A stretch of DNA of 43,212 nt from Verrucomicrobiaceae bacterium (GCA_016795375.1 JAEUHJ010000174.1:1-43212), one strand, 5' to 3'. Positions 17,062 through 25,993 are shown, counted from the stretch's first letter. Translations and numbers: made by a program. Notes: generated by a model from the sequence alone, not told the origin.

Positions 17062-19434
17062 ATGAAGCACCTCACTTCCATCACCCTGTTCATCGCCACT
17101 CTCGCCTTCGCGCAGGACAAGGCCGTGCTGGATCTCTCGCTCGTACCCCCGCAGATCAACACCGCGCCCGGCCCTGAGTATGATGCCGACAGGCGCCCCG
17201 GCAACATGATCATCGGCATGGACCGCACGCCGCAGGGCCGCCTCTGGGCCGCGTGGGTGGGCAATGGCGATTCGCCGAACGGCTTCTTCATGCTCGCGAC
17301 CAGCGATGATGATGGCAAAACGTGGTCAAAGCCGCGCGTGGTCATCGATCCGCAGGATGGAGAGCTCAATGGCGTGCGCTATGAGCGCCGTGCGCTCGTT
17401 GGCAACCTGTGGACCGATCCACTGGGCCGTTTGTGGTGCTTCTTTGATCAAAGCCTCGGTTACTTCGACGGACGCGGCGGCGACTGGTTCATCCGCTGCG
17501 ACGATCCTGACGCGGCGGAGCCGAAATGGACCGCGCCCGTGCGTTTTGCGGATGGGTGCACGCTGAACAAGCCCGCCGTGCTCTCCAACGGTGACTGGCT
17601 GTTGCCCGTGTCGCTGTGGACGCGCGACCGCATGCATGGCCCCGGCGTGGACAAGGAGGCGCACAAGGACCTCGATGTGATCCGCATGGCGAATGTCTTC
17701 GCCAGCACCGATCAGGGCAAAACATGGACGCGTCGAGGCGGTGTGGCGTTTCCGCGCACCGATTTTGATGAACACATGATCGTCGAACGCAAGGACGGCA
17801 GCCTGTGGATGCTCGCACGCACGAAGGACGGCATCAGCGAGAGCGTTTCGACCGACAAAGGCACGACATGGAGCGACCCGCAGCCATCGTCGATTCAGAA
17901 TTGCAGCGCGCGCTTCTTCATCCGCCGCCTCGCCAGCGGGAAACTGCTCCTCGTGAAGAACGGGCCGATCAATGTGCGTCTGCCGCGCCGCTCGAACTTG
18001 AAGGCATATCTCTCCGACGACGACGGCAAAACCTGGGGCAAGGGGCTGCTCATCGATGATCGCAGCGAAGTCTCCTATCCCGACGGCTTCCAGGCTCCCA
18101 ACGGCGACATCCACATCCTCTATGACTGGAACCGTCACAGCGACGCGGAAGTCCTGCACTGCAAGTTCACCGAGGCTGACATTCTCCGGCAGGCCGTTCT
18201 CGCGAAGAACGCGAAGGATTTGCAAGAATATCGCAGCCTCTCGACCGTCCGCAAAACCGTCGTGAACAAGGCGCACGCACCCCGATTGCCAAAAAGCATC
18301 ACGCCCGATCCGAAATGGACCGCGCAGGCGATTGAGGACGCGAAGCAGGACTTCAAAAGCATCCCGTATGACGGTGTGACGCCGAACAAAATGGTCTGCG
18401 ACACCACTTTGCGAGAACTGCCCGATAAATCGTGGATTCTTTTCATCCTCGCCGGTGGTGACACCGAGCCATCGCCGCTGAACTACGCCGGCGTCACGCG
18501 CAGCAAGGACATGGGCAGGACATGGACACCGCTGGAGCCGTTCAACGTAGGTTTTCCGCGAGAAGGCAAAACGATCGGCCAGGGGCCGACGGAACTCATG
18601 ATCGTAGATCGAGCTTTCCAGCTCGATCCGAACGACCCAACGAGCTGGAAAGCTCGTTCTACGCTGTTCTTCTCCACGCACTCGAAGCATTGGGCCAACG
18701 ACTGGCGTTCGTGGTTCCTCACCAGCGACGACTCCTTCAAAACATGGAGCAAACCATCTGAAGTCCCCGGTCGCTTGAAGAACCGCACCTTCATCCGCAA
18801 GCACATCGTCTGCAAAGACGGTCGAATCATGCTCCCGTTCCAGCACTACATCGGCCCCGATGACCAGCAGAAGCGCGATCCGCTCGACCGTGACTTCACC
18901 AATCCGCGCAACGGCGTCCTCATCAGCAACGACGGCGGCAAAACCTGGAGTGAGCACGGCAACATCCGCCTCACGCCGAACAGCCGCTACTTCGGCTGGG
19001 CGGAGAACGATCTCTTCGAGCATCCCGACGGCCGCATCACCATGGTCATCCGCGCCGACGGCCTCGGCGGCATGCTTTACAAAGCCGTAAGTCCCGACGG
19101 CGGCATGACGTGGCCCGAATTCGCCAGCATCACACAAATTCCAAATCCCGGCAGCAAGACCACGCTCTACAACCTCGGCGGAGATCGCGGCGCAATCCTG
19201 CACAATCCCAATTCAAAACACCGCAGCCCGCTGGCTCTGTGGATCAGCTTTGATGGCATGAAAACGTGGCCCTACCAGCGGATTATCCAGCAGGAGTCCG
19301 TCGATGGTCCCAAAGGCCGCATGAACTACCCCGACGGCTTCGTCAGCGCCGACAAACAGTGGCTCCACTTCGCCTTCGACGACAACCGCCGCCGCGCCGT
19401 GCACTACAGCGCCAAGCTGCCGCCGCTGAAGTGA
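17062..19434 (+). CDS. secreted two-domain exo-alpha-sialidase-like protein
   Basis: A 790-residue protein with a signal peptide (residues 1-17, ending LAFAQ) and two consecutive six-bladed propeller halves of sialidase type, about 30-370 and 400-785. At least eight Asp-box (BNR) loops are seen, for example SDDDGKTWSKP, STDQGKTWTRRG, SKDMGRTWTPL and SNDGGKTWSEHG. Sialidases release terminal sialic acids from glycans, but BNR proteins of this bacterial group often act on unknown sugars. Residues about 514-534 are encoded by a palindromic repeat element inside the gene. It lies near other secreted carbohydrate-handling proteins. Confidence 0.88.
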   Translation: MKHLTSITLFIATLAFAQDKAVLDLSLVPPQINTAPGPEYDADRRPGNMIIGMDRTPQGRLWAAWVGNGDSPNGFFMLATSDDDGKTWSKPRVVIDPQDGELNGVRYERRALVGNLWTDPLGRLWCFFDQSLGYFDGRGGDWFIRCDDPDAAEPKWTAPVRFADGCTLNKPAVLSNGDWLLPVSLWTRDRMHGPGVDKEAHKDLDVIRMANVFASTDQGKTWTRRGGVAFPRTDFDEHMIVERKDGSLWMLARTKDGISESVSTDKGTTWSDPQPSSIQNCSARFFIRRLASGKLLLVKNGPINVRLPRRSNLKAYLSDDDGKTWGKGLLIDDRSEVSYPDGFQAPNGDIHILYDWNRHSDAEVLHCKFTEADILRQAVLAKNAKDLQEYRSLSTVRKTVVNKAHAPRLPKSITPDPKWTAQAIEDAKQDFKSIPYDGVTPNKMVCDTTLRELPDKSWILFILAGGDTEPSPLNYAGVTRSKDMGRTWTPLEPFNVGFPREGKTIGQGPTELMIVDRAFQLDPNDPTSWKARSTLFFSTHSKHWANDWRSWFLTSDDSFKTWSKPSEVPGRLKNRTFIRKHIVCKDGRIMLPFQHYIGPDDQQKRDPLDRDFTNPRNGVLISNDGGKTWSEHGNIRLTPNSRYFGWAENDLFEHPDGRITMVIRADGLGGMLYKAVSPDGGMTWPEFASITQIPNPGSKTTLYNLGGDRGAILHNPNSKHRSPLALWISFDGMKTWPYQRIIQQESVDGPKGRMNYPDGFVSADKQWLHFAFDDNRRRAVHYSAKLPPLK
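18603..18663. repeat. nested palindromic element inside the sialidase gene
   Basis: Two stem-loops sit side by side. ATCGAGCT-TTCC-AGCTCGAT occupies 18608-18627 and AACGAGCT-GGAA-AGCTCGTT occupies 18639-18658, each with an 8-bp stem. The two halves are also inverted copies of each other, with outer ends CGTAG (18603) and CTACG (18663). The reading frame passes through it unbroken. It looks like a dispersed intergenic repeat that landed in a coding region. Confidence 0.75.
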
Positions 19435-19451
19435 CGCATTTCCTCACAAGA

Positions 19452-20723
19452 TCATTCGATGGCAATGCGCCGTGCGATAGGGAGCCGCTTGTTCAACCAG
19501 GCCAGCAGGAAAAACACGCGCAGGCGCCACCACGCGGAGAACGGCAGGCGGGTGCGACCGGCCAGCACGGCATTGACGGAGCAGGTCATGCGCAGCAGCG
19601 GATTGGGTTGAAAGAGCAGTTGTGCAAAATGCCGCCGGTAGAAGTTTTCGATGAACACCCAGTAGAGGCTGATCTGGCGGCGGGTGGTCTTTTCGTAGCG
19701 GCGCATGCCGGCGGTGAGCGGCCGGCCGAGCGCGAGCGCCTCGTGAATGGCGCGAGCACCCTGCTGGCCGCTGCTCATGGCGAGCAACACGCCGCTGGAG
19801 AAAACCGGGTCGATGAATCCGGAGGCGTCGCCCGCACGGAGAACGCGAGGCGAGACGAGCAGGTTGTTTTGGTAGGAGAAGTCTGACACGACATGCATCT
19901 GGCCCTGCCGCACGGCGCTGGCAAAGCGGTCGCGGACGACACGGGTGGTGCGCACGGCGTCGTCAAAAACCTGCCCTGGCTCCCTGCCAAGCGCCTTGAA
20001 GTCCGCCACATCGAGCACGAGGCCGACGCTGGTCTTGCTGGCATCGAGGGGGATCATCCAGAACCATGAGTTCTCTCGACGCACGACGAGGACGTCCCCG
20101 TGCTCCTCGCCCTGTGGCATGTCCACGTTCTCAAAATGGCCGAAGATGGCGATTTTTTTGTGTCCAGGGTAATATTCGCGGCGTGATTCGCGGTTGGCGG
20201 TGAGGTTGGAGAGGCCGCTGGCATCGATGAGGAATGAGGCCGCGACCTCCTGATCGGGGCCGCCTGCCGGCTTGTAGCGCACGGTGACGCACTTGTCGTG
20301 GACTTGGTAGTCATTCACGACCGCTTCCTCGCGGACCTCGGCTCCACATTCGCGCGAATGATCGAGCAGCAGTTGGTCGAACTTCGACCGCTCGACCTGC
20401 ACCGCCTGCGGATACTGGGTGAACGAGCCTTTGGAGAAGTCGAGGCGCACCTTGTGCGTGCCGCAGCCCATGAGGAACTGCGCGCCGCGTTTCCGCATGA
20501 AGCCGGCCGATTCGATCTTCTGCCAAACGCCGAGATCGTCGAAGATTTTCCTGTTGTACGGCAGGAGCGATTCGCCGATGTGAAAGCGCGGGAATTTCAT
20601 TTTCTCCAGCACCAGCACGCGGCGCCCGGCCTGCGCGAGCGTGGTCGCCGCCGTGGAGCCTGCGGGACCGCCGCCGATGATGATGACGTCGTAGGATGAT
20701 TGCGTGGGGGCGGAGACTGGCAT
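19452..20723 (-). CDS. FAD-dependent oxidoreductase, flavin-halogenase-like
   Basis: A 423-residue flavoprotein. The N-terminal Rossmann motif is VIIIGGGPAGSTAA (residues about 13-26), followed by the sugar-nucleotide acid in VLVLEK. KFPRFHIGESLLP (about 43-55) and SWFWMIP (the WxWxIP motif, about residue 230) are typical of FADH2-dependent halogenases. A second FAD contact is RAGDASGFIDPVFSSG. Halogenases chlorinate or brominate aromatic substrates. Geranylgeranyl-reductase relatives share the fold, so the substrate is open. It converges with the sialidase gene, 17 bp apart, and no biosynthetic cluster surrounds it. Confidence 0.82.
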   Translation of the reverse strand: MPVSAPTQSSYDVIIIGGGPAGSTAATTLAQAGRRVLVLEKMKFPRFHIGESLLPYNRKIFDDLGVWQKIESAGFMRKRGAQFLMGCGTHKVRLDFSKGSFTQYPQAVQVERSKFDQLLLDHSRECGAEVREEAVVNDYQVHDKCVTVRYKPAGGPDQEVAASFLIDASGLSNLTANRESRREYYPGHKKIAIFGHFENVDMPQGEEHGDVLVVRRENSWFWMIPLDASKTSVGLVLDVADFKALGREPGQVFDDAVRTTRVVRDRFASAVRQGQMHVVSDFSYQNNLLVSPRVLRAGDASGFIDPVFSSGVLLAMSSGQQGARAIHEALALGRPLTAGMRRYEKTTRRQISLYWVFIENFYRRHFAQLLFQPNPLLRMTCSVNAVLAGRTRLPFSAWWRLRVFFLLAWLNKRLPIARRIAIE

Positions 20724-20866
20724 GGAGAAAATGAAGATGGGGAATTTTTCCGGATCCGCAATCGCCGGGGGCGGTCTTTGACGCCGGACTTGCGGCCGCC
20801 GCCATGACAGCGCGCCAGGTTTCAGTTGGACATGGCGTAAACGAAGCTATCGATCCCACACCTGCC

Positions 20867-21781
20867 ATGATCACCCGCCGTCACTTTCTCTCCACCAGCC
20901 TCGGTGCGCTCAGCGTCTCCACATTGCCCGCCATCGAGCCGATCAAGCGCCCCGGCAAAAGCCGCATGCAGCTCGGCGTCGCAGCCTACAGCTTCCGCGA
21001 ATACTTCCAGTGGATGCGCGACAAGGAGCAGAAGCCGAAGGGCGGCCGCAAACCGTGGAGCATCCTCGACTTCGTGGACTGGTGCGGCGACCACAACGTG
21101 CCGGGCGCCGAGTTGACGAGCTATTTCTTCCCGAAGGATGTGGATGACGCCTACCTGCTCGAAGTGAAACGCCGTGCGTATCTGCGTGGCGTGCAGATCG
21201 CCGGCACGGCGGTTGGAAACAACTTCGCCCTGCCGAAAGGCGGCAAGCTCGACGAGCAGATCGCCTACACGAAGAAGTGGATCGATCACTCCGCCGTGAT
21301 GGGCGCGCCTCACATCCGCGTTTTCGCCGGACCGCAGTCGAAAGAAATCAGCGAGGAGCAGGCGGTGGCCAACTGCCTCGAATCCTATCAGGAGTGCCTC
21401 GACTACGCGGCGAAGAAAGGAGTGTTCCTCGGCCTGGAAAACCACGGCGGCATCGTCGCGAAGCCGGACAACCTCATCAAGATGGTTCAGGCCGCGAAAA
21501 GCCCCTGGGCCGGCATCAATCTCGACAGCGGCAACTTCCACACCGCTGATCCGTATGCCGACCTCGCGAAGATCGCGCCCTACGCCGTCAATGTGCAGCT
21601 CAAGATGGAGATCAAACGCGAAGGCGCCAAGTCGGCCGAGGCCAGCGATGTGAAACGCGTGATCCAGATCATGCGCGACGCGAACTACCAGGGCTGGTTC
21701 ACGCTCGAGTTCGAGACGAAGGAGGATCCCTTCGTCCGCGTGCCGGAGATCTGCGACATGCTGCGGCCGTTGCTGGGCTGA
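20867..21781 (+). CDS. Tat-exported sugar phosphate isomerase/epimerase family protein
   Basis: A 304-residue xylose-isomerase-like TIM barrel. The N-terminus MITRRHFLSTSLGALSVSTL is a twin-arginine signal. Probable metal ligands lie in FLGLENHGG (Glu, about residue 190), NLDSGNFH (Asp/His, about 220) and FTLEFE (Glu, about 285). The family interconverts keto sugars or opens inositol and sugar rings. Signal-bearing members are common in planctomycete and verrucomicrobial genomes. An in-frame start at 20804 exists, but the Tat signal begins at 20867. Its stop codon is the first base of the inverted repeat of the next element. Confidence 0.85.
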   Translation: MITRRHFLSTSLGALSVSTLPAIEPIKRPGKSRMQLGVAAYSFREYFQWMRDKEQKPKGGRKPWSILDFVDWCGDHNVPGAELTSYFFPKDVDDAYLLEVKRRAYLRGVQIAGTAVGNNFALPKGGKLDEQIAYTKKWIDHSAVMGAPHIRVFAGPQSKEISEEQAVANCLESYQECLDYAAKKGVFLGLENHGGIVAKPDNLIKMVQAAKSPWAGINLDSGNFHTADPYADLAKIAPYAVNVQLKMEIKREGAKSAEASDVKRVIQIMRDANYQGWFTLEFETKEDPFVRVPEICDMLRPLLG

Positions 21782-21812
21782 GTTTGCGGTGGTTGGTGAT
21801 TGTTTGCCGTGG

Positions 21813-21876
21813 TTTGCAGTTGTTGAATGGGATTCCGGGCGCAATGCTGCCCGCGAGGCCATTCAAAAGCTGCAAA
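21813..21876 (+). promoter_or_regulatory. structured leader of the four-helix-bundle gene
   Basis: TTTGCAGTTGTTGAATGG (21813-21830) pairs with CCATTCAAAAGCTGCAAA (21859-21876), 15 of 18 positions. Inside it lies a second stem, CGGGC (21836-21840) with GCCCG (21849-21853). The fold ends two bases before the ATG at 21879, so it could sequester the start. Confidence 0.5.
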
Positions 21877-21878
21877 TC

Positions 21879-22256
21879 ATGAGAAAGGAGTTCCCGTTCG
21901 AGAAATTGGAAGTCTGGCAGGATGCGCGAAAGCTCGTCAGGTCGGTCTATGAATGCGCTGACTCGTTTCCGTCGAGCGAATGTTTTGGTCTGACCAGCCA
22001 GCTCACACGAGCTTCGGTTTCTGTCGCCAACAATCTCGCCGAGGGAAGCGGTCGCTCGAGCTTGAAGGATCAGGCTCATTTCTCGAGCCAGGCTTACGCA
22101 TCCTTGATGGAAACCGCCTGCGATCTGATCCTTGCCACTGATCTTGGCTTTACCTCGGGTGAGAAAACCGATCCCATCCTCAATCAAACTTACGATTTCT
22201 CCGTGCGCGTGCACAATCTCCGAGAATCCCAGCTTCGCCGCGCTTCTCAAGCTTGA
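21879..22256 (+). CDS. four helix bundle protein (IVP / S23 family)
   Basis: A 125-residue protein starting MRKEFPFEKLEVWQDARKLV, the family opening. It continues with FGLTSQLTRASVSVANNLAE and GSGRSSLKDQAHFSSQAYAS, which are helices 2 and 3 of the pentameric four-helix bundle. Related proteins are encoded in 23S rRNA intervening sequences, and the Avd protein of diversity-generating retroelements has the same fold. The biochemical function is unknown, and nucleic-acid binding is suspected. No retroelement or rRNA is near. The gene lies inside 38-bp inverted repeats. Upstream residues from 21789 are in frame but belong to the repeat. Confidence 0.9.
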   Translation: MRKEFPFEKLEVWQDARKLVRSVYECADSFPSSECFGLTSQLTRASVSVANNLAEGSGRSSLKDQAHFSSQAYASLMETACDLILATDLGFTSGEKTDPILNQTYDFSVRVHNLRESQLRRASQA

Positions 22257-22306
22257 AACCATTGCAAACAACGGCAACCCACCGCCATCCATCGCAAACT
22301 TTCCCC

Positions 22307-24262
22307 ATGTCTTCCCACGCCCCCACCGTCGTCATCGAAAATTTCTACCCCTGCCTCGAAGGAGGGCGGCATCCGGTCAAACGGATCATCAACGAGCCGC
22401 TGGATGTCTGGTGCGACATCTTCAAGGACGGCCACGATGTGATGAGCGCGGTGCTGCGCTGGCGGCTCGCGGGGTCGCGACGCTGGTCCGAGGCGCCGAT
22501 GCGGCCGCTGGAAAACGATCGCTGGCAGGGACAGTGCGGCTTTGAAAAAGCCGGGTGCTGGGAATACGTCGTCGAGGCATGGGGCGACACCTTCCGCTCG
22601 TGGAAGAAAACCTTTGCCGTGCGCGTGCAGGCGAAGGATCCCGACGTGCCGATCGAGGCGCAGGAAGGCGCGCGGCTGCTGCGTGATGCGGGCAAACGCG
22701 CCCGGGCCGCCGGTGTCCCGGTTGCGGCGACGCAGTTGGAGGATTGCGCCGATCTGCTCACCTCGATCAAGCCGGAGGACATCATGGACGTGCTGCTATC
22801 GGACGAGCTGCAGAGCCTGATGAGCCAGTATCCCGACCGCTCTCAGTCCACCACTTCCGGCGCGCTGCGCGTCACCGTGGAGCGCGAGCGCGCCCGCTTC
22901 TCGGCATGGTATGAATTCTTCCCGCGCAGCGCCGAGGGTCTGGGCGACAAGCATTCGACCTTCCGCGACTGCCTGGGCCGCCTCGACCACGCCGCCCACA
23001 TGGGGTTCGACGTGATTTACTTCCCGCCGATCCACCCCATCGGCATCACGGCCCGCAAAGGAAAGAACAACGCGCTCACCGCGCAGCCCGGTGACGTCGG
23101 CAGCCCGTGGGCCATCGGTGGCCCGGCAGGCGGACACCGCGCCATCGAGCCGGCGCTCGGCGCGGAGAAGGATTTTGTCTGGCTGGTGAAGGAGGCGAAG
23201 AAGCGCGGCCTCGAAATCGCGCTCGACTTCGCCATCAACTGCTCGCCGGACCATCCCTACGTCAACGAGCATCCGGAATGGTTCTACCAGCGTCCCGACG
23301 GCAGCATCCGCTACGCGGAGAACCCGCCGAAGAAGTATCAGGACATCTTCCCGATCAACTTCCATTGCGACGACTGGCGGAATCTTTGGAACGAGCTCAT
23401 CGACGTCGTCCAGTACTGGGTCGATCTCGGCGTGAAAATCTTCCGCGTCGATAATCCGCACACCAAGCCCGTCTCGTTCTGGGAGGAGCTCATCGCCACG
23501 ATTCAGCGCAAGGATCCGGACGTGCTCTTCCTCGCCGAGGCCTTCACGAAGCCGAAGATGATGCAGGCGCTGGGCAAGGTCGGCTTCACCCAGAGCTACA
23601 CCTACTTCACCTGGCGCGAGGACAAGCATGAGCTCGCTGAATACGCGAAAGAACTCACGCAGGGCGACATGCGCTGGTATTACCGCGGCAATTTCTGGCC
23701 GAACACGCCCGACATCCTGCCTGCCCACCTGCAAAGCGCCGGCCCGCAGATGTTCCGCATCCGCGCCGCGCTCGCCGCCACGCTGTCATCGAGCTGGGGC
23801 ATCTACTCCGGCTATGAGTTGTGTGAGAATGATCCGTATCCCGGCAAGGAGGAGTACAACAACAACGAGAAGTACCAGCTCAAGCAGCGCGACTACCAGC
23901 AGCCGCGCAACAACATCACCGCCTTCATCCGCATCCTGAACACGATCCGTCGTGACAATCCGGCGCTGCACCTCTACGACAACCTGATCTTTCACGGCTC
24001 CGATCACGCCAGGATTCTCTGTTACAGCAAGGCCACGCCAGACTTCAGCAACCGTGTCATATGTGCCATCAACCTTGATGCCGGCCAGGGAGCAGCGGGC
24101 ATCGTGCATCTCGATCTCGCCGCCCTCGGCCTCGATGGCAGCCGCCCCTTCAAGGTCACCGACCTCATCCACAACCAGAGCTACGAGTGGCGCGGCGCGG
24201 ACAACTACGTCGCCCTCAATCCGCACGGTGTTTCGATGCACATCTTCAAGGTGGAGCAGTGA
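22307..24262 (+). CDS. glgE: alpha-1,4-glucan:maltose-1-phosphate maltosyltransferase
   Basis: A 651-residue GH13_3 enzyme that extends alpha-1,4-glucan with maltose from maltose-1-phosphate. The N-terminal domain (residues 1-110) starts APTVVIENFYPCLEGGRHPV. The barrel holds WYEFFPRS, FDVIYFPPIHPIG and GSPWAIG. The predicted nucleophile Asp is in IFRVDNPHTKP (about residue 382) and the acid/base Glu is in VLFLAEAFTKPK (about 411). The C-terminal beta domain ends LNPHGVSMHIFKVEQ. Partner genes treS, pep2 or glgB are not in the window. It begins 6 bp after the inverted-repeat cassette. Confidence 0.95.
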   Translation: MSSHAPTVVIENFYPCLEGGRHPVKRIINEPLDVWCDIFKDGHDVMSAVLRWRLAGSRRWSEAPMRPLENDRWQGQCGFEKAGCWEYVVEAWGDTFRSWKKTFAVRVQAKDPDVPIEAQEGARLLRDAGKRARAAGVPVAATQLEDCADLLTSIKPEDIMDVLLSDELQSLMSQYPDRSQSTTSGALRVTVERERARFSAWYEFFPRSAEGLGDKHSTFRDCLGRLDHAAHMGFDVIYFPPIHPIGITARKGKNNALTAQPGDVGSPWAIGGPAGGHRAIEPALGAEKDFVWLVKEAKKRGLEIALDFAINCSPDHPYVNEHPEWFYQRPDGSIRYAENPPKKYQDIFPINFHCDDWRNLWNELIDVVQYWVDLGVKIFRVDNPHTKPVSFWEELIATIQRKDPDVLFLAEAFTKPKMMQALGKVGFTQSYTYFTWREDKHELAEYAKELTQGDMRWYYRGNFWPNTPDILPAHLQSAGPQMFRIRAALAATLSSSWGIYSGYELCENDPYPGKEEYNNNEKYQLKQRDYQQPRNNITAFIRILNTIRRDNPALHLYDNLIFHGSDHARILCYSKATPDFSNRVICAINLDAGQGAAGIVHLDLAALGLDGSRPFKVTDLIHNQSYEWRGADNYVALNPHGVSMHIFKVEQ

Positions 24263-24366
24263 TGCGGCGTGAAATGATGCTTCGCGGGCAAGGCGGCGGA
24301 GCATCTCCTTGTTCCAACCGTCCCTTGCAAGATCACCCGTTTCAATCCTGTTCCCTGCCCACCACC

Positions 24367-25629
24367 ATGAACAAACTGCTCCTTCCCGCCCTGCTGCTAG
24401 CGCTGCCGCTCTGCGCGGCCGATTTGAAGTTCAAAAAGTTCACGCTCTCGAACGAGTTCTGGTGCGAGGGCGCGCATTTCGCCGACTTCGACCAGGATGG
24501 CAGCAACGACATCTGCGCCGGCCCGTTCGTGTGGTGGGGGCCGGACTTCAAGGAACGCTCCGCCTACAACGCGCCGAAGCCGGACAGCAAGAAACCGCTG
24601 GCAGACGAGGAATATGCGCCCAATCACGCGAAGTTCATCGAGTCCGCGCCCGCATACAAAGGCAAGGCCGTTAACCCGCTCGGCTACTCGGATTATTTCC
24701 TCAGTTACACGCATGACTTCAACGGGGACGGCAAGATGGACATCCTCGTTTTCTCCTGGCCGGGCGACATCACCGCCTGGTATGAAAATCCCGGCAAGCG
24801 CACGAAGGAAGCGTGGAAGCGTCACATCGTTTTCGACGTGACCGACAACGAATCACCACAACTCGGCGACATGGACGGCGACGGCAAACCGGAGCTGATC
24901 TGCCACACTGGGGGACGCCTCGGTTACGCCTCGCTCGATTGGGCCAATCCGGGAGCGAAGGCGACGTATCACGCGATTGCGAAGCCGGACATCAAACGCT
25001 ACTTCCGCTACACGCACGGCTACGGTTTCGGCGACATCAATGGCGACAATCGTCCCGACATCCTGGACAAGGACGGCTGGCGTGAACAACCGGGCACGGC
25101 ATCAGAGGATTGGGTGTTCCATGCGGTGCCCTTCGCGCCTGCCGGCGCCCGCGGCGGTTCGCAAATGCAGGTCTATGACGTGAATGGCGACGGCAAAAAC
25201 GACGTGCTCACGAGCTGGGACGCGCACGGCTACGGCTTCGCGTGGTATGAGCAGAAGGCCGGCGGCAGCTTCGTTACGCATCAAATCCTCGGTGAAAAAC
25301 CGGAGGACAGCCCGCATGGCGTGAAGTTCACGCAAACCCACGCCACCACGATGGCGGATGTCGATGGCGACGGCGTTCAGGATCTCATCACTGGCAAACG
25401 CTACTGGGCGCACGGCCCGAACAAGGACGCAGAGCCCGGCGCGCCCGCCGTTCTCTACTGGTTCCAGATCAAACGCGATGGCAAGGGTGGCGCCGACCTC
25501 ATCCCGCATCAAATTGACAACGACAGCGGCGTCGGCACGCAAGTCACCGCTGGTGACATCAACAAGGACGGCAAGACCGATGTCGTTGTCGGCAACAAGA
25601 AGGGCGTGTTTGTGTTCCTGCAGGAGTGA
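24367..25629 (+). CDS. secreted FG-GAP/VCBS repeat protein
   Basis: A 420-residue protein with a signal peptide (MNKLLLPALLLALPLCAADL). At least seven calcium-loop units of the DxDxDG type are seen, for example DFDQDGSND, DFNGDGKMD, DMDGDGKPE, DINGDNRPD, DVNGDGKND, DVDGDGVQD and DINKDGKTD. They are spaced about 40-60 residues apart, as expected for a seven-bladed integrin-like propeller. Such proteins act in adhesion or as accessory parts of polysaccharide use. The frame is open from 24187, overlapping glgE, but the signal peptide sets the start at 24367. Confidence 0.88.
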   Translation: MNKLLLPALLLALPLCAADLKFKKFTLSNEFWCEGAHFADFDQDGSNDICAGPFVWWGPDFKERSAYNAPKPDSKKPLADEEYAPNHAKFIESAPAYKGKAVNPLGYSDYFLSYTHDFNGDGKMDILVFSWPGDITAWYENPGKRTKEAWKRHIVFDVTDNESPQLGDMDGDGKPELICHTGGRLGYASLDWANPGAKATYHAIAKPDIKRYFRYTHGYGFGDINGDNRPDILDKDGWREQPGTASEDWVFHAVPFAPAGARGGSQMQVYDVNGDGKNDVLTSWDAHGYGFAWYEQKAGGSFVTHQILGEKPEDSPHGVKFTQTHATTMADVDGDGVQDLITGKRYWAHGPNKDAEPGAPAVLYWFQIKRDGKGGADLIPHQIDNDSGVGTQVTAGDINKDGKTDVVVGNKKGVFVFLQE

Positions 25630-25716
25630 ACCGCAGATTGAATCACCACTTGGAACCGGTTAATTTCGTTTGCGCCCTGATGCCGGATTATCCTGCCCTT
25701 GGCTATAGTTGGACGA

Positions 25717-25968
25717 TCAAGCCCTGTTGATCCGCTTTTCGGCATTCCGCACAATCGTCGAAAAAGAAACATCCAGGCTGACGGCCAGTTTGACGACAAG
25801 TTCAAGCGAAGGCAACCGCTTTCCCGCCTCCATGAGAATGATGGCGGTTCTACTCACCCCAGCGCGGGCTGCCAGTAGCTTTTTCGATACTCCCAGACTC
25901 TCGCGCTGTTCTCGGAGAATCTCCACGACATGCGCGACAAGTTCTTTGGAGTGCTGGGGAACTGCCAC
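25717..25968 (-). CDS. XRE-family (Cro/CI-type) transcriptional regulator
   Basis: An 83-residue protein that is essentially one helix-turn-helix domain. Helix 2 to recognition helix 3 lies in KLLAARAGVSRTAIILMEAG, followed by RLPSLELVVKLAVSLDV, the classical XRE ending. It starts with GTG at 25968. It is divergent from the small peptide gene and the ATP-grasp gene, and a perfect 8+8 palindrome lies between them, the expected place for its operator. It converges with the FG-GAP gene. The likely role is control of the neighbouring peptide locus. Confidence 0.88.
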   Translation of the reverse strand: MAVPQHSKELVAHVVEILREQRESLGVSKKLLAARAGVSRTAIILMEAGKRLPSLELVVKLAVSLDVSFSTIVRNAEKRINRA

Positions 25969-25993
25969 TCCGGGAATTGGACGTAAATGCTAG

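Larger units (their letters stand above)
21781..22300. mobile_element. 520-bp cassette: four-helix-bundle gene between 38-bp inverted repeats
   Basis: Positions 21781-21818 and the reverse complement of 22263-22300 match at 31 of 38 bases with no gap. Each begins AGTTTGCG and ends GTTTGCA. Between them is one gene, a four-helix-bundle (IVP/S23) protein. The left repeat begins at the last base of the upstream stop codon, and the right repeat ends 6 bp before the GlgE start, so the cassette fills the whole intergenic space. The architecture recalls intervening sequences of 23S rRNA, which pair their ends and may carry an IVP gene, but here it is between protein genes. Confidence 0.6.

Noticed and set aside
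17326..19203. 625-codon minus-strand frame opposite the sialidase gene
   Set aside because: The plus strand encodes repeated Asp-boxes and a signal peptide. The minus frame has no motif and no start context.
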